NCBI RefSeq assembly: GCF_037975245.1 | Contig: NC_092572.1 | Location: 7,331,501 to 7,395,500, forward strand | Source: Apostichopus japonicus | Lineage: Eukaryota > Echinodermata > Holothuroidea > Aspidochirotida > Stichopodidae | Direction: 5' to 3' | Length of the DNA: 64,000 nucleotides | Shown here: in pieces, positions 44,433 through 57,299 of the stretch | Layout of the letters: the number at the start of each line of letters is the position of its first letter | Numbering within the stretch: position 1 is the stretch's first letter | Made by a program: the position numbers and the translations under genes | The notes under the pieces: model-generated | The model's input: only the letters and a program-made list of their open reading frames with translations | What the model was told of the DNA's origin: nothing | Database searches by the model: none

Positions 44433-45086
44433 CAAGGGCGGCGGAAGCACTTTCAATCTGGGGGGGGGGGGGCACCGACATCAAAGGGCACTTTGCAGAA
44501 ATTCGATTGGACTGATGCAGCCTTATATTTAGTACCCTTTATAACTCTTATTGTATTATCTTATTTGCGTATACACATCATTCCATCAACCTCCCCCCAC
44601 CCCAAGGAAAATGTGCATACTAGCACTGCAATATCCAATGTGCAAATTGGGAAACAAGGAACAAGTTTTCTTTTGAGACAAAATTAGGTGAAATCATGCT
44701 AGTTGCTAATATAGGGATCTTCCGAATTAGAGTTTATTTCTTGTTAATTTGTTAACCAATTTTTTTTTCATTCGAAATAGCTTTGAGTTTGACCCACAGA
44801 AATTCACTAAAAGTCAGGGGCGTAGCCAGAATTTGCAAAGTTGTAGTCACGACTATCTGAGCGGAGCGCCACCATCGGTTGGCGAGGAGCGTACAAGAAA
44901 ATGTTTAGTTTTAAAAACCCCTCAGATGGCCGGAAACTGCCCTTCCCGAGTGTTCATTCTGGTTCCCTGGCCTCTTGCTAACTTGAAACACCTCAATTTT
45001 TATGAAGAAAAAGGGCACATTTTTAACCTGAGGAAAAGTGGGGGGGGGGCACGTGCCCCCTGTGCCCCCCGGTTCCGCCGCCCTTG
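44433..45086 (+). mobile_element. hAT-like MITE, CAAGGGCGGCGGAA termini, copy 2, with 8-bp target duplication
   Basis: Ends CAAGGGCGGCGGAA (44433) and TTCCGCCGCCCTTG (ending 45086). It is flanked on both sides by CCAAGATC (44425-44432 and 45087-45094), a perfect 8-bp duplication as made by hAT transposases. The paralogous locus near 20448 keeps the uninterrupted GGGAGGGCCCCAA. It contains the core module (44851-44950) and a nested CAGGGGCGTAGCCAGAATTT at 44815. Confidence 0.9.
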
Positions 45087-45668
45087 CCAAGATCCCATTA
45101 CAAGACAGTCCGTTTTATCGATACCACAGTTAAGCAGACCTTTCATGGTGCCATGAAAGGTCATATCATGCAAGCAATTATTTTAAAGTTAAATGCTCTG
45201 AATCTTAAAATGGTGACAAAATTATGTTTGCCTCTACATACCACAGAGACTAGCAACAATGGCACTGTGAGAAATGTAATATTTGTCGCTGACAGCATTA
45301 GGCCTACATATCGGCTTGATTTGGGATTGCTCGTCAGTTATTTATTACAGTGATATCATGTTAATATACTAAAGTCAGACTCAATTTATGTAGTACTCCA
45401 CAACTGAAATCCTTTATTCACTGTGTCATTCATTATCCAGTTTATTTTTGATGAGCATCTTCCGTCAGTTGAAAGTGGTTTTATGAAGAACGTAAACATA
45501 CAATTTCATCTGTTGACCTCCATGAATTAGTTTTTAGTTTGTAGAATCAATTTCGTTACAGAATGAAATCGTTACATCCTTCTTTAGAATTAACATTGCA
45601 ACGTATTGGAATTCGATTGTTTAACATACGTTTATTCGGTCTCCGTTAATTTTTATGATTTCTTGTAG

Positions 45669-45998
45669 TTCCTCCATCTCCACCGTACATCAGAATAGAC
45701 GGTTGCCATGATACAATGTACCGCTGCCTAAAACGTAGACATAAAGGCAAAATAGTCTGCAAGGTTTTAAATGTGTTTCCAAAGGTTACTCTGCAACCGT
45801 ACACAACAGCACCGGATCTTATAAACTTTTCAAACATCGAAACAATAACAGAGACAAACGGCAATAACTATGATGTTACTCTTGTGTTCAATTATACCGT
45901 TGACAGAAAAGTTTGTAATTTTAACGTGCCACTAACGTGTATAGCTGTTGGAGAACCTGCGGTAATGTTTCCGTTCCGCAGAGATGTCATTGTAAAAG
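45669..45998 (+). CDS. Gene A', Ig-like exon
   Basis: 330 bp, phase 1-1, acceptor CTTGTAG, donor GTAAGT. VPPSPPYIRIDGCHD, GKIVCKVLNVFPKVTL, VPLTCIAVGEP. One codon shorter than 20785-21117, frame kept. Confidence 0.72.
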
Positions 45999-46187
45999 GT
46001 AAGTTTCTGATTACAATTTCTGTCATTTCATTAATATACAAACAAAATGTTTTTTATTGACATCATCCAATTAGCTTTCGCCCATAGTCGTGTTGCTATG
46101 TTGTTGTACAATGTTGTCACAATGTTGTCGTATTTTACAGTACTAAACAGTTGATTACGATTCTACCCATGCTCTTATTTTACTCAG

Positions 46188-46363
46188 AAAACTGCGTAAC
46201 TAGTGTCGCCTGGTCCGATGTGGCGATAACGGAACGAGATAATGTTGAACCGTCCACTGCGTCGTCGCTGAAGACAACGGATAGTTTGACTGTGAAGATT
46301 ACATGTGTAGTGACCGTGCTCTTCCATTTTGTTAACATTCCATTGTCACATTCACTTCTGTGA
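46188..46363 (+). CDS. Gene A', terminal exon
   Basis: Phase 1, acceptor TACTCAG. ENCVTSVAWSDVAITE, then SLTVKITCVVTVLFHFVN and a tail ending SHSLL before TGA. It is eight codons longer than in gene A, and the tail is different and less hydrophobic. Confidence 0.6.
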
Positions 46364-48049
46364 TAGGACTGTTTCCTTTGCGAACCCTCATTAACGGGTA
46401 TTTAAACTTTTCGTAAAATTTGAAATTTTTGTTGGCCCAAACAATTATGCATGCACAGGTCACCTTCTTATTCTTATTTAAAGTCACCTAATCAAATCAT
46501 CTTTATCACGTAACGTCGAACAATAACAAACCGCCTTTTATACGCACATTGATTTACTAAGCCTATAATACTAAATGTATAACTGAGCTATGCGTTTTAT
46601 TAATTTCCTTTACACGTAACAATAAATGCTAATCACAACCTCCAAAAAGAAGAAGAACGAGCTCTTAATAGACGTATACAAATATTCTTTACCTGTCTAA
46701 CGCGGGCAAATCATAGGTTAATTAGTTGCAACCAGTACATACTATTAGTGTATTACTAACGAGTAACGTTAATTGGTGTATTAGACGTTTGTGGAACGAA
46801 TCAATCATGGCAAATACAAGGCGTATTAAATGTATTTTAATTGCATCGAACTTCAATTCCGTAACTGGACGTAATCGAAAAGAACTCGGACCTTAACAAG
46901 AATTTGGACCTCTAAAAAACTACTAGTTCTACAAACATATGGAATCCGTTCTTTCTATTCTTTGCTCCTTAATCCGCTTTATAGTCATGGTAGATTGGTA
47001 CTTTTTCCATTACTGCAACTTAAACTATCTAGCGTCATACTTTCATTGTGTTATATTTTGTGCTTTTCATTCCACTGCCAAGTATTACTGACTAAGGTCC
47101 CAGGGGTACGAAAATTCCCATTTTTATCTAGTTAAATAAAAACGGCTCTAAATAATGGTTACGTTCTTCTATGGTATCAAAATGTTCATCGTTGTTTGGA
47201 AAAGAATAATTTGCTTCATATACATTTTTATCCCAAAGTGTGACATCATATAGAACAGACAAGTCTATGTATGCATAGATGTTATTGCGGAAAGGGACGA
47301 TAGCTTAGTTCCCTTTTCACAGAAGACCTTCGCAAGAATCTTCATGTCATTTGAGCTTTATATATTGTATAAATGTATTTATTTTGCATAAAATACACTT
47401 CATGAAAAGTAAGCAACTTCGAAAAAGAATGGAAATAAAACTTTTTAAGCCATGTTAAATCACTTATAAGCATTCTGATCTTTCCACATGCCAATATCTT
47501 GTGAGAACAGTAACATGCAGAACCGTTGGCAAGGGCATTGAGCCATGAATATACCTGGTCAAGCCATATTTCTATATAATATACTAGCTCAGTATTGGTG
47601 GGAATTTGAAAATTTAGAAACAAAAATTAATCTTAATAAATTAAAAATACTGATGTGTTCACCAATAGGGGAGTGGCAGAGTTGTAAAAATCATTTCTTC
47701 TAATTGTTCAGTTCGTTTATTCTTTTTTACACAATACATAGCAAACGCAGTATACTAAGAACAACTAGTGGAAATATGATAGGAAGTGAACTTGACCATT
47801 AGATCGTTCCCAGAACAAGAAAAAGAAAGTAAACATTTGGAAACAGTACAAATAATAGGACAACCCCTTTCCTATTCCATCCCCAATAAAAAAGAAAAAG
47901 AGTGAACTGTTAACATTATTGATAGAACAACCTCGAGGTAGGGGTATGGTATTGACAGGGAGTTTTCAAATAACAGTTCTTACCAGAAAAGTCTTTTCAG
48001 CTGAAGTATGTTAAAAAATGAGGGAGTATAAGGAATGGTTAGGGCCTAC
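46364..48049. other. Non-coding, no gene seen
   Basis: No match to 21472-22596 is obvious, so the two duplicated halves differ here. No coding region is supported. Confidence 0.4.
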
Positions 48050-48990
48050 ATGATATGATCACTACAGGATAGATTGGAATCAATAATAACGCACAGAGAC
48101 CTTGCGTTATTAATATTTTGGAGTAAAGTACCATTCATACTGACATCGATATCCGTATTTTACTAAAACAAATGAAAATCATGTAATTTTTTTCTATCGA
48201 GATTTAAAGATCATAGTTTATTTATATGTGAATAATGTATCAGCCTGGGTGATCACAAGATGGAACCTTGTGGTACTTCACACTAAACAGGGAGAGCGTT
48301 ATATTGTCTATTACTGTGAAGCGCTGTGTGGTGGACAAATAAATGGAAAACGATGAAAGAGATCCTCCTACCAAGATGGAAAACAAAATGTGATGGTATC
48401 AAAAGGTTAAGAAAGACTATACACTTTTCCTGACATCGAATGCATTGTAGATGTTATCAATTACGTCGGGTAGTGTAAGCTTGTGGAATCCCATGCCCAA
48501 AACAATAGTGCCATGAGGATGTCGCACTTAATAAGAAAGACATTTAAACGATTGTGCATTAATAGTACTAATTTTTTGAATAAAATAATGGCAAGATAAA
48601 GATAGGACGGAAATTGGTAATTAAACTTTCATCACCCTCTTTGAAGAGTGGTATAACATTGGCAACTTTGTAACAATCTGGAGAAAATCCATTTTAAAAT
48701 GAGAAGCTAAAGCTTAGAGTCAACTGGGTAGTAATGTATTAGATAATTTCCTAATAATTATAAAACGGAGGTTATGAAAACAAGAAACTTTGAAGGGCTG
48801 AGAGATGAATAGGCCAACCTAGAAACTTCACATTCGGGCTCAAGAAAGAATAACATTGATGGATTCCGACTGTCTACATACACAGGAGAATGAAACATGT
48901 GAACTAATGAAACTGGATAATGAAGGAACCAGGTGGCAAAATTAGTGTTAAAATCAGTAGCAGGATGTGTGGTTTTGTGATGTCTTTGCT
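48050..48990 (-). pseudogene. Degenerate reverse transcriptase, minus strand
   Basis: The reverse translation of about 48560-48690 gives SPDCYKVANVIPLFKEG and ITNFRPIFILPLF, the fingers motif of non-LTR reverse transcriptases. A segment near 48420-48500 gives DNIYNAFDVRKSV. Stops are frequent. It is the only reverse transcriptase on this strand. Confidence 0.6.
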
Positions 48991-50514
48991 ATTGGTACAC
49001 TTAAACTTTGTTTTTGTGGAGGACACCGCTGATAGTATCCAATGTTTTTTTTTTTTTTATGTAATGTGAGACTTGATTGACATGCTATATCTGACTACTC
49101 ATGAACAAAAAATTTTTCCCATGGAAAAATAATTGGGCACTTCATTGTCTAATGTTAAGACTCTACGTAAAATAGCAATACAGGTGGACGCTCTTTCGTA
49201 TATAACTATACATGCCATAGGTTAACAAGCTCGTATCGACCATGAATCTATTTTATCAACTGGGGGGGGGGGGGGCAATAAAGCATGCATATTGAGGCTA
49301 ATTGAAAAGTAGCTCAGATCCACTTCTGAAGTAACCCAGCAACTTAAATACCCCAAACGTACCCCTCAGTAAGAGAATAGAATCGCTTTGGCAATAAGAC
49401 TGATGTGGAGGATACCGTTAAATCTCAACAAAATAAATAGATAAAGTGCAATCGAGCTATACAGTGCAATTGTTATGGAACGTAAAAGGACCAAAACTGA
49501 CGATGAAAATGTGATATCATATGCTAGTAATATAAAGTTACATCATAATATACAGAAGATATGCCATAATATACCAAGTTTACACAATTATAAAATCATT
49601 TTACACGATGATAATAATGAAGTCCACGAATAATTGAATACATGATACTACTAAAACTGCTGACGATATAAAACCCGGCGTAAGCATATCGTATGCATAC
49701 GCAACATCAGGACTCACATATTCAGGTTAAATGATAGTTATAGACTATGGGGCATGGCCTTCCTTGCGTCAGTTTTGTGACCCACCTCAGAGTGAAGGTG
49801 TAACTACTGATAAACTTGGGCGATCCCGTTGGCGGGAAGATATTGTGGAGAAAAATAAGAAAAAAGGCGGATTTTGACCAATCAAATTAATTGTTTAAGA
49901 GGAATTCGGCAGGTTACACTTTTTCAAGCAATCAGAGGGCGCGTACGTTAAGTTCCGACGTAAACATTGGATTTTCAAACATGTAATCTCTTAATGTGAA
50001 AACGGAATGAAAGATGAAGTGTTTTGGCAATATTTCTGGGAATTCGGTTGATATTAGACCATTTCAACAAAATACATGGTTGAAGAACTGCAGTATCACC
50101 AGTCAGTTCATGTATGGAAATATTTAAGTAGTCATCAGGCTGAAATCACCACAAACTTTCGCAAAGAATTTGGAGAAGTTCTAGATACTGCAACAATGAG
50201 GAGCTCAGGATAGACTAACCATACCAAGGCATGAAGGGTTCAACATTAAATATAACATAAGATTATCAGTATTTCACCGACATTTCAAAACAGAGACAAG
50301 ATCTGGCCTTAGAGAGTACAAGAAGTACTACGCCAGTAAATAAAGAAAGACAGAAATCGGTAAGCTACCGATATTAGTCTAAACACGTCAAGCCAAGCAC
50401 AAGCCATACCAGGGCTATACCAAGGTTACTCTCTATGTAGGCTACTATTTCTACTACTAACTATAGCCGAGGCTAGTACCGCAACAAGTTAGGATAACTT
50501 CCCTGTTTCCTGCG
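48991..50514. other. Non-coding, no gene seen
   Basis: A T tract near 49045 and a G homopolymer near 49261. Otherwise unrecognised. Confidence 0.4.
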
Positions 50515-52740
50515 TGCCAGAGTAACTTTGATCACTTTCAACAGCTGAGTTGTAATGAAATCCTCAACAATATCAAAAAGTCGCGCGTAAAAGCTTGTTC
50601 CCTTGATACTCTGCCAGCGAGTGTTATTAAACAGTACTTATCTGAACTGCTGCCATCAATTACTACGATTGTAAATGCATCTCTGCGAACCTCTAGTATC
50701 ACGTTGAGGACTTAAAGAACTTCTGTCTAGTATCAAACCTCCCTTTCCTTGGGAAGGTTATCGAGCGTGCCGCCATATGTCAGCTCCAAGCATACAACAA
50801 AGATAATGAACTCTACAACAAAAGGCAATCTGCCTATCGTCAGTGCCACAGCGTAGAGACTGCATTGCTTCGTGTAACCAACGATTTGTTTTGTGCTGTG
50901 GATAATCATGGAGAAGCTATCCTTATTCTACTTGACTTATCCGCAGCATTTGACACAGTGGATCTTGATATTCTGCTTGAAAGATTGCAATCAAGATACG
51001 GTGTCTCCGGAAAGGCTCACAATTGGTTTGCGTCATATCTAAAGAACAGAAAACATTCCGTAATTGTCAACGGCGAGGTTTCCGACCCAACTGAACTTAA
51101 ATTGGGTTTCCCTCGAGGTTCAGTTGTCGGCCCTGAAATGTTTGTACTTTATTCTTCACCAATCTAGGTAATCATTATTAGGCATAGCCTGTCCAGTATC
51201 TCCTACGCAGATGACCCACAGCCAGTGGCGTAGCCTGCATACTTTTGTTGGGGGGCAAGGGGGCACACCGTGATGGTTGATGGCAAGAATTACCACGAGT
51301 GGCATCATTGGTCGCTGGAAATACACATGGGTTGCTAGCGCTAGTTTGTAATGGTTAAACAACCGGCCAAATTATTGGCGCTTATTCTGTAGGACGATAT
51401 TGATCAACGGTCTTCGTATGTGGGTATGATGAAGGCCCAAAATGTGTAATATCTCGGTCTGATTACCAAGTTCTGACCTTATGCGAAGTATGAACATGAG
51501 CCCTGAGGTATGAATACTTGTGATTAGAACTCGAAAAAAAAAATAAAAAAGAAGTATTTTGAATACATCACTGGATTTCATTGGGGGCCGGGTGGGGGGG
51601 GGGCAAGACTGTAGCACAAAGCGAATTTGGGGGCATTGCCCCCTGGCCCCCTCCGGCTACGCCACTGCACACCTATACGTGGTGATTACACTATCAAATC
51701 GCAATAGAACTGTGACCAAACTTGAGAATTGCGTTTCGGATATTTGCTTTTGGATGGCGGGTAACAAACTCATGTTGATTGACTCTAAACCCGAGTTACT
51801 CCATGTCACATCGCGATTTGCCAAGAACGTTGTCAATGTAACATCAAAATCGGCAACACTAAAATGTCTACATCAAAAGAAGTTCGCAATCTTGATGTGC
51901 TACTTGATAGTTGTCTTGCCAGTTGAGCAGTCACATACATATTGTGTGTAGGAGGGCGTCATTTGCCATCAGCAGAATTGTCAAGGCACGTCGTTACCGT
52001 GATAAAGCAAATACTGAGAAACTGGTTCATGCGCTCATCTCGTCCCGTTTTCCAGCACCAAGCCAGCACCACGTACAGCAACACATCGATTACCAATGAA
52101 AAGCAACTGATTTACTATACTAAGTCTAGAAACTGAGTTGCTCCGTGTAAGAAATGACATCCTAGATTCTATGGACAATCACAAAGAGTGTATTGAATTC
52201 AAGTCTATAGTCATCACACACAAGATTATAAATGACACTGCCCTGACCATCTCAGCACTCTAGTCAGTCGTCCGGCCCTTCCCGGGCCTTTGCAGATTCC
52301 CAATCGTACCCGACACAGGAACAGGCAGTCTGTGGAGGTCCGGCTATTGCCTGACGGCTTCGTCCAGAAAACGTCTGCTGCACGATCTTTTGTTTATACT
52401 TTGTAACTTATCTATGGAATGCTCTACCAAATGACATTAGGACAGCATCATCATTAATTGTATATAAATCACTTCTGAAATCACACCATTTGTGGAAACC
52501 ATTTCACATTTAAGGCTTAATGCATTATATGGTTATTGTCCTGCTGCTTTTATATAGTTAATCATTTTTATTTTAGTAGCAGTGGATTCCCTCGCTTTCT
52601 GTGTCATTTGTTCGATGTGGACTATCTCATTGCTCTTTTAATATTTTATTTTATCGCTGTATCAATTTTTGGTATTATTGTGCAGTGCTTTGAGATCATA
52701 TATCGATAGGAGACGCTATATAAGAATAAATTAGTATTAT
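50515..52740 (+). pseudogene. CR1-like reverse transcriptase, interrupted by a MITE
   Basis: Pieces in order: CNEILNNIKKSRVKACSLD, SAYRQCHSVETALLRV, ILLDLSAAFDTVDLDILLER, WFASYLKNRKHSVIVNG, LGFPRGSVVGPEMF, then SYADDPQ, where an element of 445 bp enters, and LYVVI, LENCVSDICFWMAGNKLML beyond it. C-terminal pieces: NTEKLVHALISSR, DHLSALVSR-like, PNDIRTASSLIVY. 3' end with ATAAGAATAAATTAGTATTATT. The 3' part (52180-52740) matches 26040-26540. Confidence 0.8.
51223..51667. mobile_element. MITE with CAGTGGCGTAGCC termini inside the YADD motif
   Basis: CAGTGGCGTAGCC at 51223 and GGCTACGCCACTG ending 51667 are perfect inverted repeats. It is flanked by CACAGC (51217-51222) and CACACC (51668-51673), probably a 6-bp target duplication with one change. 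It is 445 bp, G-rich, without transposase. Confidence 0.85.
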
Positions 52741-54207
52741 TAAATAAAACATACTTAAATTAAAATATGAAAAGGTTATTTTTATATGACATGATAAAAA
52801 TGTTTTTTTTTTAATATCAAACCACTGGCATTTAACCTCATCAAAACCAAACATGTTACATTTGAAGTTAATCGGACGAAGTGACTCAAATGCATTTACA
52901 CATTAGGATTTTTAGTAATTTGCTCTTACCAGTACGGAAGATGGCGTTGGTATGACTATTTCACATGCAGAGCGTAGTATGCGTGCGCTCACTCTACCCC
53001 GTATGCTGGTAAAAAAAGGAAGCCAGAAACAACATATTACATTATATTTATAATACCGAAGCTTTCTTTGCACGATCTGTCATTTACTTTGTTGAATAAA
53101 AAGGACTATAAATATTTGCATATTGTTTATAAAGTAACTATCTTCTCAAATGTGAAAAGGAAACTAAAAAATATACTTTTGCAGAGAATAAAAATACCAA
53201 GTACATGCAAAATTTTAATTTCAACAGGCTCATAACTCACAACTAGGATCATGCCCAAGCCGTGCCAGATAAGGAATCATAAATCAGCTTTGAGATATCA
53301 ACATGTAGATTTGCTATAGTATCGAACAAAATAATTCCATGATTGATTTCTGTGTTCTGTGAAAAGCGAACAGACATTCTATTATCATTGGGGATATTCA
53401 TGTATTTGTATGAAATAGAGATACAAACCACTGCGTCAGTCAGCTGCAATGAACTTAATAGAAATACACGATCCATCTATAATACGATTAAAGTATGTTG
53501 AGATCCTTCACAAGATACGAAAAGTTTATGTAACGAAATAAAGGAATGCAGTTCCAATATATGAATCGATTGCGGCCGGATAGGAACGTTTCTCAACTCA
53601 ATGAGAATTATCCGATCGAAATTAATAAGGCGATTAAATCAATATGGAGATTGATTGAACACGTTTTATTTTAATATTTGACATAATTTGATTCTACATA
53701 AAGTGAATATTGAAATTTTAGTGATGCAAATCTCGTCGTCATTTGATGTGCGTGCGAAGTCGGAGGACATGACTAGTTATTAATTATTGAGTCGGCCTAT
53801 TGTTTTATATATCTTATATGTTGCAAGTTCCACTTTCATGTATTTGTTAAATGTATTTCCAGGTACCGACCATCTCAAACCTCATGCATTTTTTCTATAA
53901 CTACTTAGACTGCTAGGAAAACCTTTTACTTAGCAGGTAATTGTTCAGGAATTTGATGTTATAACTTTTATTTTCACATTGATTATGGCTATTCAATGTA
54001 CATTCAACCAGAAAGCAAAAGATTACGAATACAATCATTTGAGATTTAAATTACTATTGGTTTATATCTTGTTTACTGCTTTCATACAGGAGGAACGGAT
54101 TATGTTATAACGGAGACGAATCAATCATTTAAACTGACAACCGAGAGATAGACGTGTTGAGTTGCGCTAAGTTGCTACCTCATAAATCAAGCTTCCTCTT
54201 TTAAATA
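52741..54207 (+). other. Upstream region of gene B' (duplicate of 26541-28403)
   Basis: Discontinuous similarity to the region before gene B, with indels. No gene seen. Confidence 0.5.
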
Positions 54208-54262
54208 ATGGAACATCAATCTGTAACAAGTCTCAAGCTTTTGTTACTGTTTGTTATCAACG
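54208..54262 (+). pseudogene. Gene B' exon 1, signal peptide (intact)
   Basis: MEHQSVTSLKLLLLFVIN, 55 bp, phase 1, donor GTAGGT. Same length as in gene B. Confidence 0.8.
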
Positions 54263-54370
54263 GTAGGTACTAACTTCTGGATAAAAATGTTGGCAATCTT
54301 TCCTACTGTTGTATATTTGCATGCATTCAAGACAAACGAGTTAAATGTATTTCTACATTATGTTTTGAAG

Positions 54371-54649
54371 GATATCTGTCTGTGTGCAATGCGTGTTGTG
54401 AAAACTACAACCACATGGAAGGTGAAGACATCCACCTAGAATGTGATATTAGCAGAATAAACGTTGGCGTCTGGAGAAAAGACAACAAAACCTTACTTGT
54501 TGGCGAAAGTATCTATCGACACAGCACAGGGTTAGAAGTATGGAAAAATTTTACTCTACATCTTACGGAGGTCGCTTTAACAAATGAAGGATATTATGAA
54601 TGTATGGAGGATCGCAACGTGATAAAGTCGTACTGCGTTTCAATATACA
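54371..54649 (+). pseudogene. Gene B' exon 2, Ig domain 1 (intact but diverged)
   Basis: 279 bp, phase 1-1. [32 protein letters not shown]. By eye 19 of 93 residues differ from gene B and only about five codons differ silently. The C-terminal 20 residues are identical. Confidence 0.82.
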
Positions 54650-55158
54650 GTAAGTAAAGTTACATAAATCAGTAATTTAGATGGCACGTAACAACTGTCT
54701 TATTTAAATACTTCTAGTTGTATATTAAGTTTAACTTAACTTAACCAAGAGCAAAAACAGATTGACTTACGAAATCAATGTAATATTTCAAACGAACTCA
54801 AATGAAATATTTCCATGGAGAGAATGAGGTTATTAGTTCAGGTGATACACTCTGGCTCAATTTTTATTTGAAACAACTCATAGGGGTGGTACTTTTATGC
54901 AACTGTGCACAGTAAAATGTTTTCGCCCTCTTAGGAATTTATTAATGTTCGATATGCAGACAAACGGAATTTCAAGTAAAAGAGTGGGCAGTACTTAAGT
55001 GAGGTGATGCACTTTGCTTCGTAGTACCAAAACCGATAACGTAATAAGCAATAAAGTTTAGCCACGTCATTAATATCATTAACCGCCAATTCAACTCGCA
55101 AAAATAATGATTACCTACCTCCGATATGAACCATTGGAAAACCTATGCATGCATGTTT

Positions 55159-55392
<234 letters not shown>

Positions 55393-55539
55393 TAGGAATC
55401 ACAAATGATTTTCGAGATGGTTAGCATCATGTTTGATCTCTAGAGTAAGGCAAAATATGTCACCAAAAACAGAACTAGTATTGTTCGATACAAGTGTCAA
55501 ACGCCTACAGTGAAATTACGACCTTCCTTACCGGTTTCG

Positions 55540-55680
55540 AGCCTCTAGACATACAGTCGGCGTCCGTGGCCTAGTTGGTTAGGGTGTCCGCGTAGAAAGC
55601 GGGAGGCCCGGGTTCGAGTCCCGGTGGAGGCTGAAAGTTTTTTCACTGTTCTGGATTTTCCTTCTCATTGCGTTTTCATT
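55540..55680 (+). repeat. tRNA-derived SINE with intact pol III boxes
   Basis: The tRNA-like head 55560-55631 (72 nt) has A box TGGCCTAGTTGG (55567-55578), B box GGTTCGAGTCC (55611-55621), a perfect T stem, a perfect anticodon stem with TAGAAA in the loop, and an acceptor stem with one G-G mismatch. The leader GGTTTCGAGCCTCTAGACATA and the 3' part recur at 36912, so it is a dispersed repeat and not a single tRNA gene. It is followed by (TA)n. Confidence 0.75.
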
Positions 55681-55767
<87 letters not shown>

Positions 55768-55770
55768 ATG
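55680..55770. repeat. (TA)n microsatellite
   Basis: Continuous TA repeats joining the SINE to the first copy of the 1.0-kb Ig unit. Confidence 0.95.
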
Positions 55771-56286
55771 AATGACGGAATATTTAGTTGTGAGTTATGA
55801 ACCCGTTGTACTCATTATATGGAACGTTAGCGAAGACATCTTGACGAGAGTGATAAGGGTATCTGCAATCATCTCACAAGACTCAACTTACTACGTTTCT
55901 TATTTGTAAGTTGCAATAAATGCAGAAGAAATTGCAAACATCACTTGCGAGGGTTTATGTCAACTACAATTATCAAAGGTAACACAAGCCTTTGCGGCAT
56001 TTGGTAATTTGAATTAGGCTACCTGCCATATTGATTTCATTATTGCAGCTTCAATTCACTAAGCTTGTGACAGGTATGGGCGGATGCAGGAAGCGGCTGC
56101 AGGACTGTGTGTAGGCGTTCAGCGATATCATTGATGGTAGAGGGTATTGGAGAAGCCATACCACATAACAATATTTCCTTCTTTTTAAAGTCATACTACA
56201 GCAGTTATTAACACTAATAATCACTTTAAGACATCAACTTAACATCATTATTTATATTGAAATGCTTTTTTTTGTTAATCTTACAG

Positions 56287-56570
56287 TTAAACCACGAATA
56301 CAGATTTTCGTTCAGGATTCGGAAGTGCTATCTACAGGATTTATGGAAGTTATAGTAGAAGTCAATTTTCACATTGCATGGGTTTGGTCATCAGTCAAAA
56401 GTGAAGCTACGATCAATGTCTGCTTATTCACAAAACCTGTCCACGTATCATCATGAAGAAGGAAATGGCACCCGTCGAATAGAAATAATATGGTTGGTAC
56501 CAATTGACGTCGAACGTGTAGTAACTTCATGTTCGGTTCAAAGAATGGTTTTTTATTTGGTACTCTATAC
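56287..56570 (+). pseudogene. Second Ig-like exon of the tandem unit, copy 1 (4-bp deletion)
   Basis: KPRIQIFVQDSEVLSTG, VEVNFHIA as in copy 2, but CATTGCATGGGTTTGG lacks the CATT present at 57390-57400, shifting the frame. Confidence 0.6.
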
Positions 56571-56719
56571 ACGGAATTTAACGTACATCTTACATGAAAT
56601 GCGGTTTTCTTTAAAATCCAATGCTTCCTTCATAGATACAATTCCTCAACATCATTCTCCTACCATATTTACAGTTAATCATTCATTCGGATGAGAAGTT
56701 ATTTAATGTTCTCTTTTAG

Positions 56720-56987
56720 GGCCTTCAAATATCTTCATTCTTTACAACGAAAAATGTTGCCGAATACATAGAACTGTTGAATGACGGAATATTTAGTTGT
56801 GAGTTATGAACCCAATGTAACCATTAAATGGAACGTTAGCGAAGACATCTTGACGAGAGTGATAAGGGAATCAGCAATCATCTCACAAGACTCAACTAAC
56901 TACGTTTCGTATTTGGAAGTTGCAATAAACGCAGAAGAAATTGCAAACATCACTTGCGAGGGTTTATGTCAACTACAATTATCAAAG
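56720..56987 (+). pseudogene. Ig exon of the tandem unit, copy 2 (frameshifted)
   Basis: After acceptor CTCTTTTAG one frame reads PSNIFILYNEKCCRIHRTVE, then a stop; another frame continues with EPNVTIKWNVSEDIL and LEVAINAEEIANITCEG to a donor at AAAG/GTAACA. Together they form one Ig domain broken near 56780-56810. Not part of gene B. Confidence 0.6.
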
Positions 56988-57299
56988 GTAACACAAGCCT
57001 TTGCGGCATTTGGTAATTTGAATTAGGCTACCTGCCATATTGATTTTTCATTATTTCAACTTCAACTCACTCAGCTTGTGACAGGTATGGACGGATGCAG
57101 AAAGCGGCTGCAGGACTGTGTGTAGGCGTTCAGCGATATCATTGATGGTAGAGGGTATTGGAGAAGCCATACCACATAACAATATTTCCTTCTTTTTAAA
57201 GTCATACTACAGCAGTTATTAACACTAATAATCACTTTAAGACATCAACTTAACATTATTATTTATATTGAAATGTTTTTGTTGTTGTTAATCTTACAG

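Noticed and set aside
55560-55631. Functional tRNA gene
   Set aside because: The acceptor stem has a G-G mismatch, D-stem pairing is poor, and a leader and body shared with 36912 show a SINE family.
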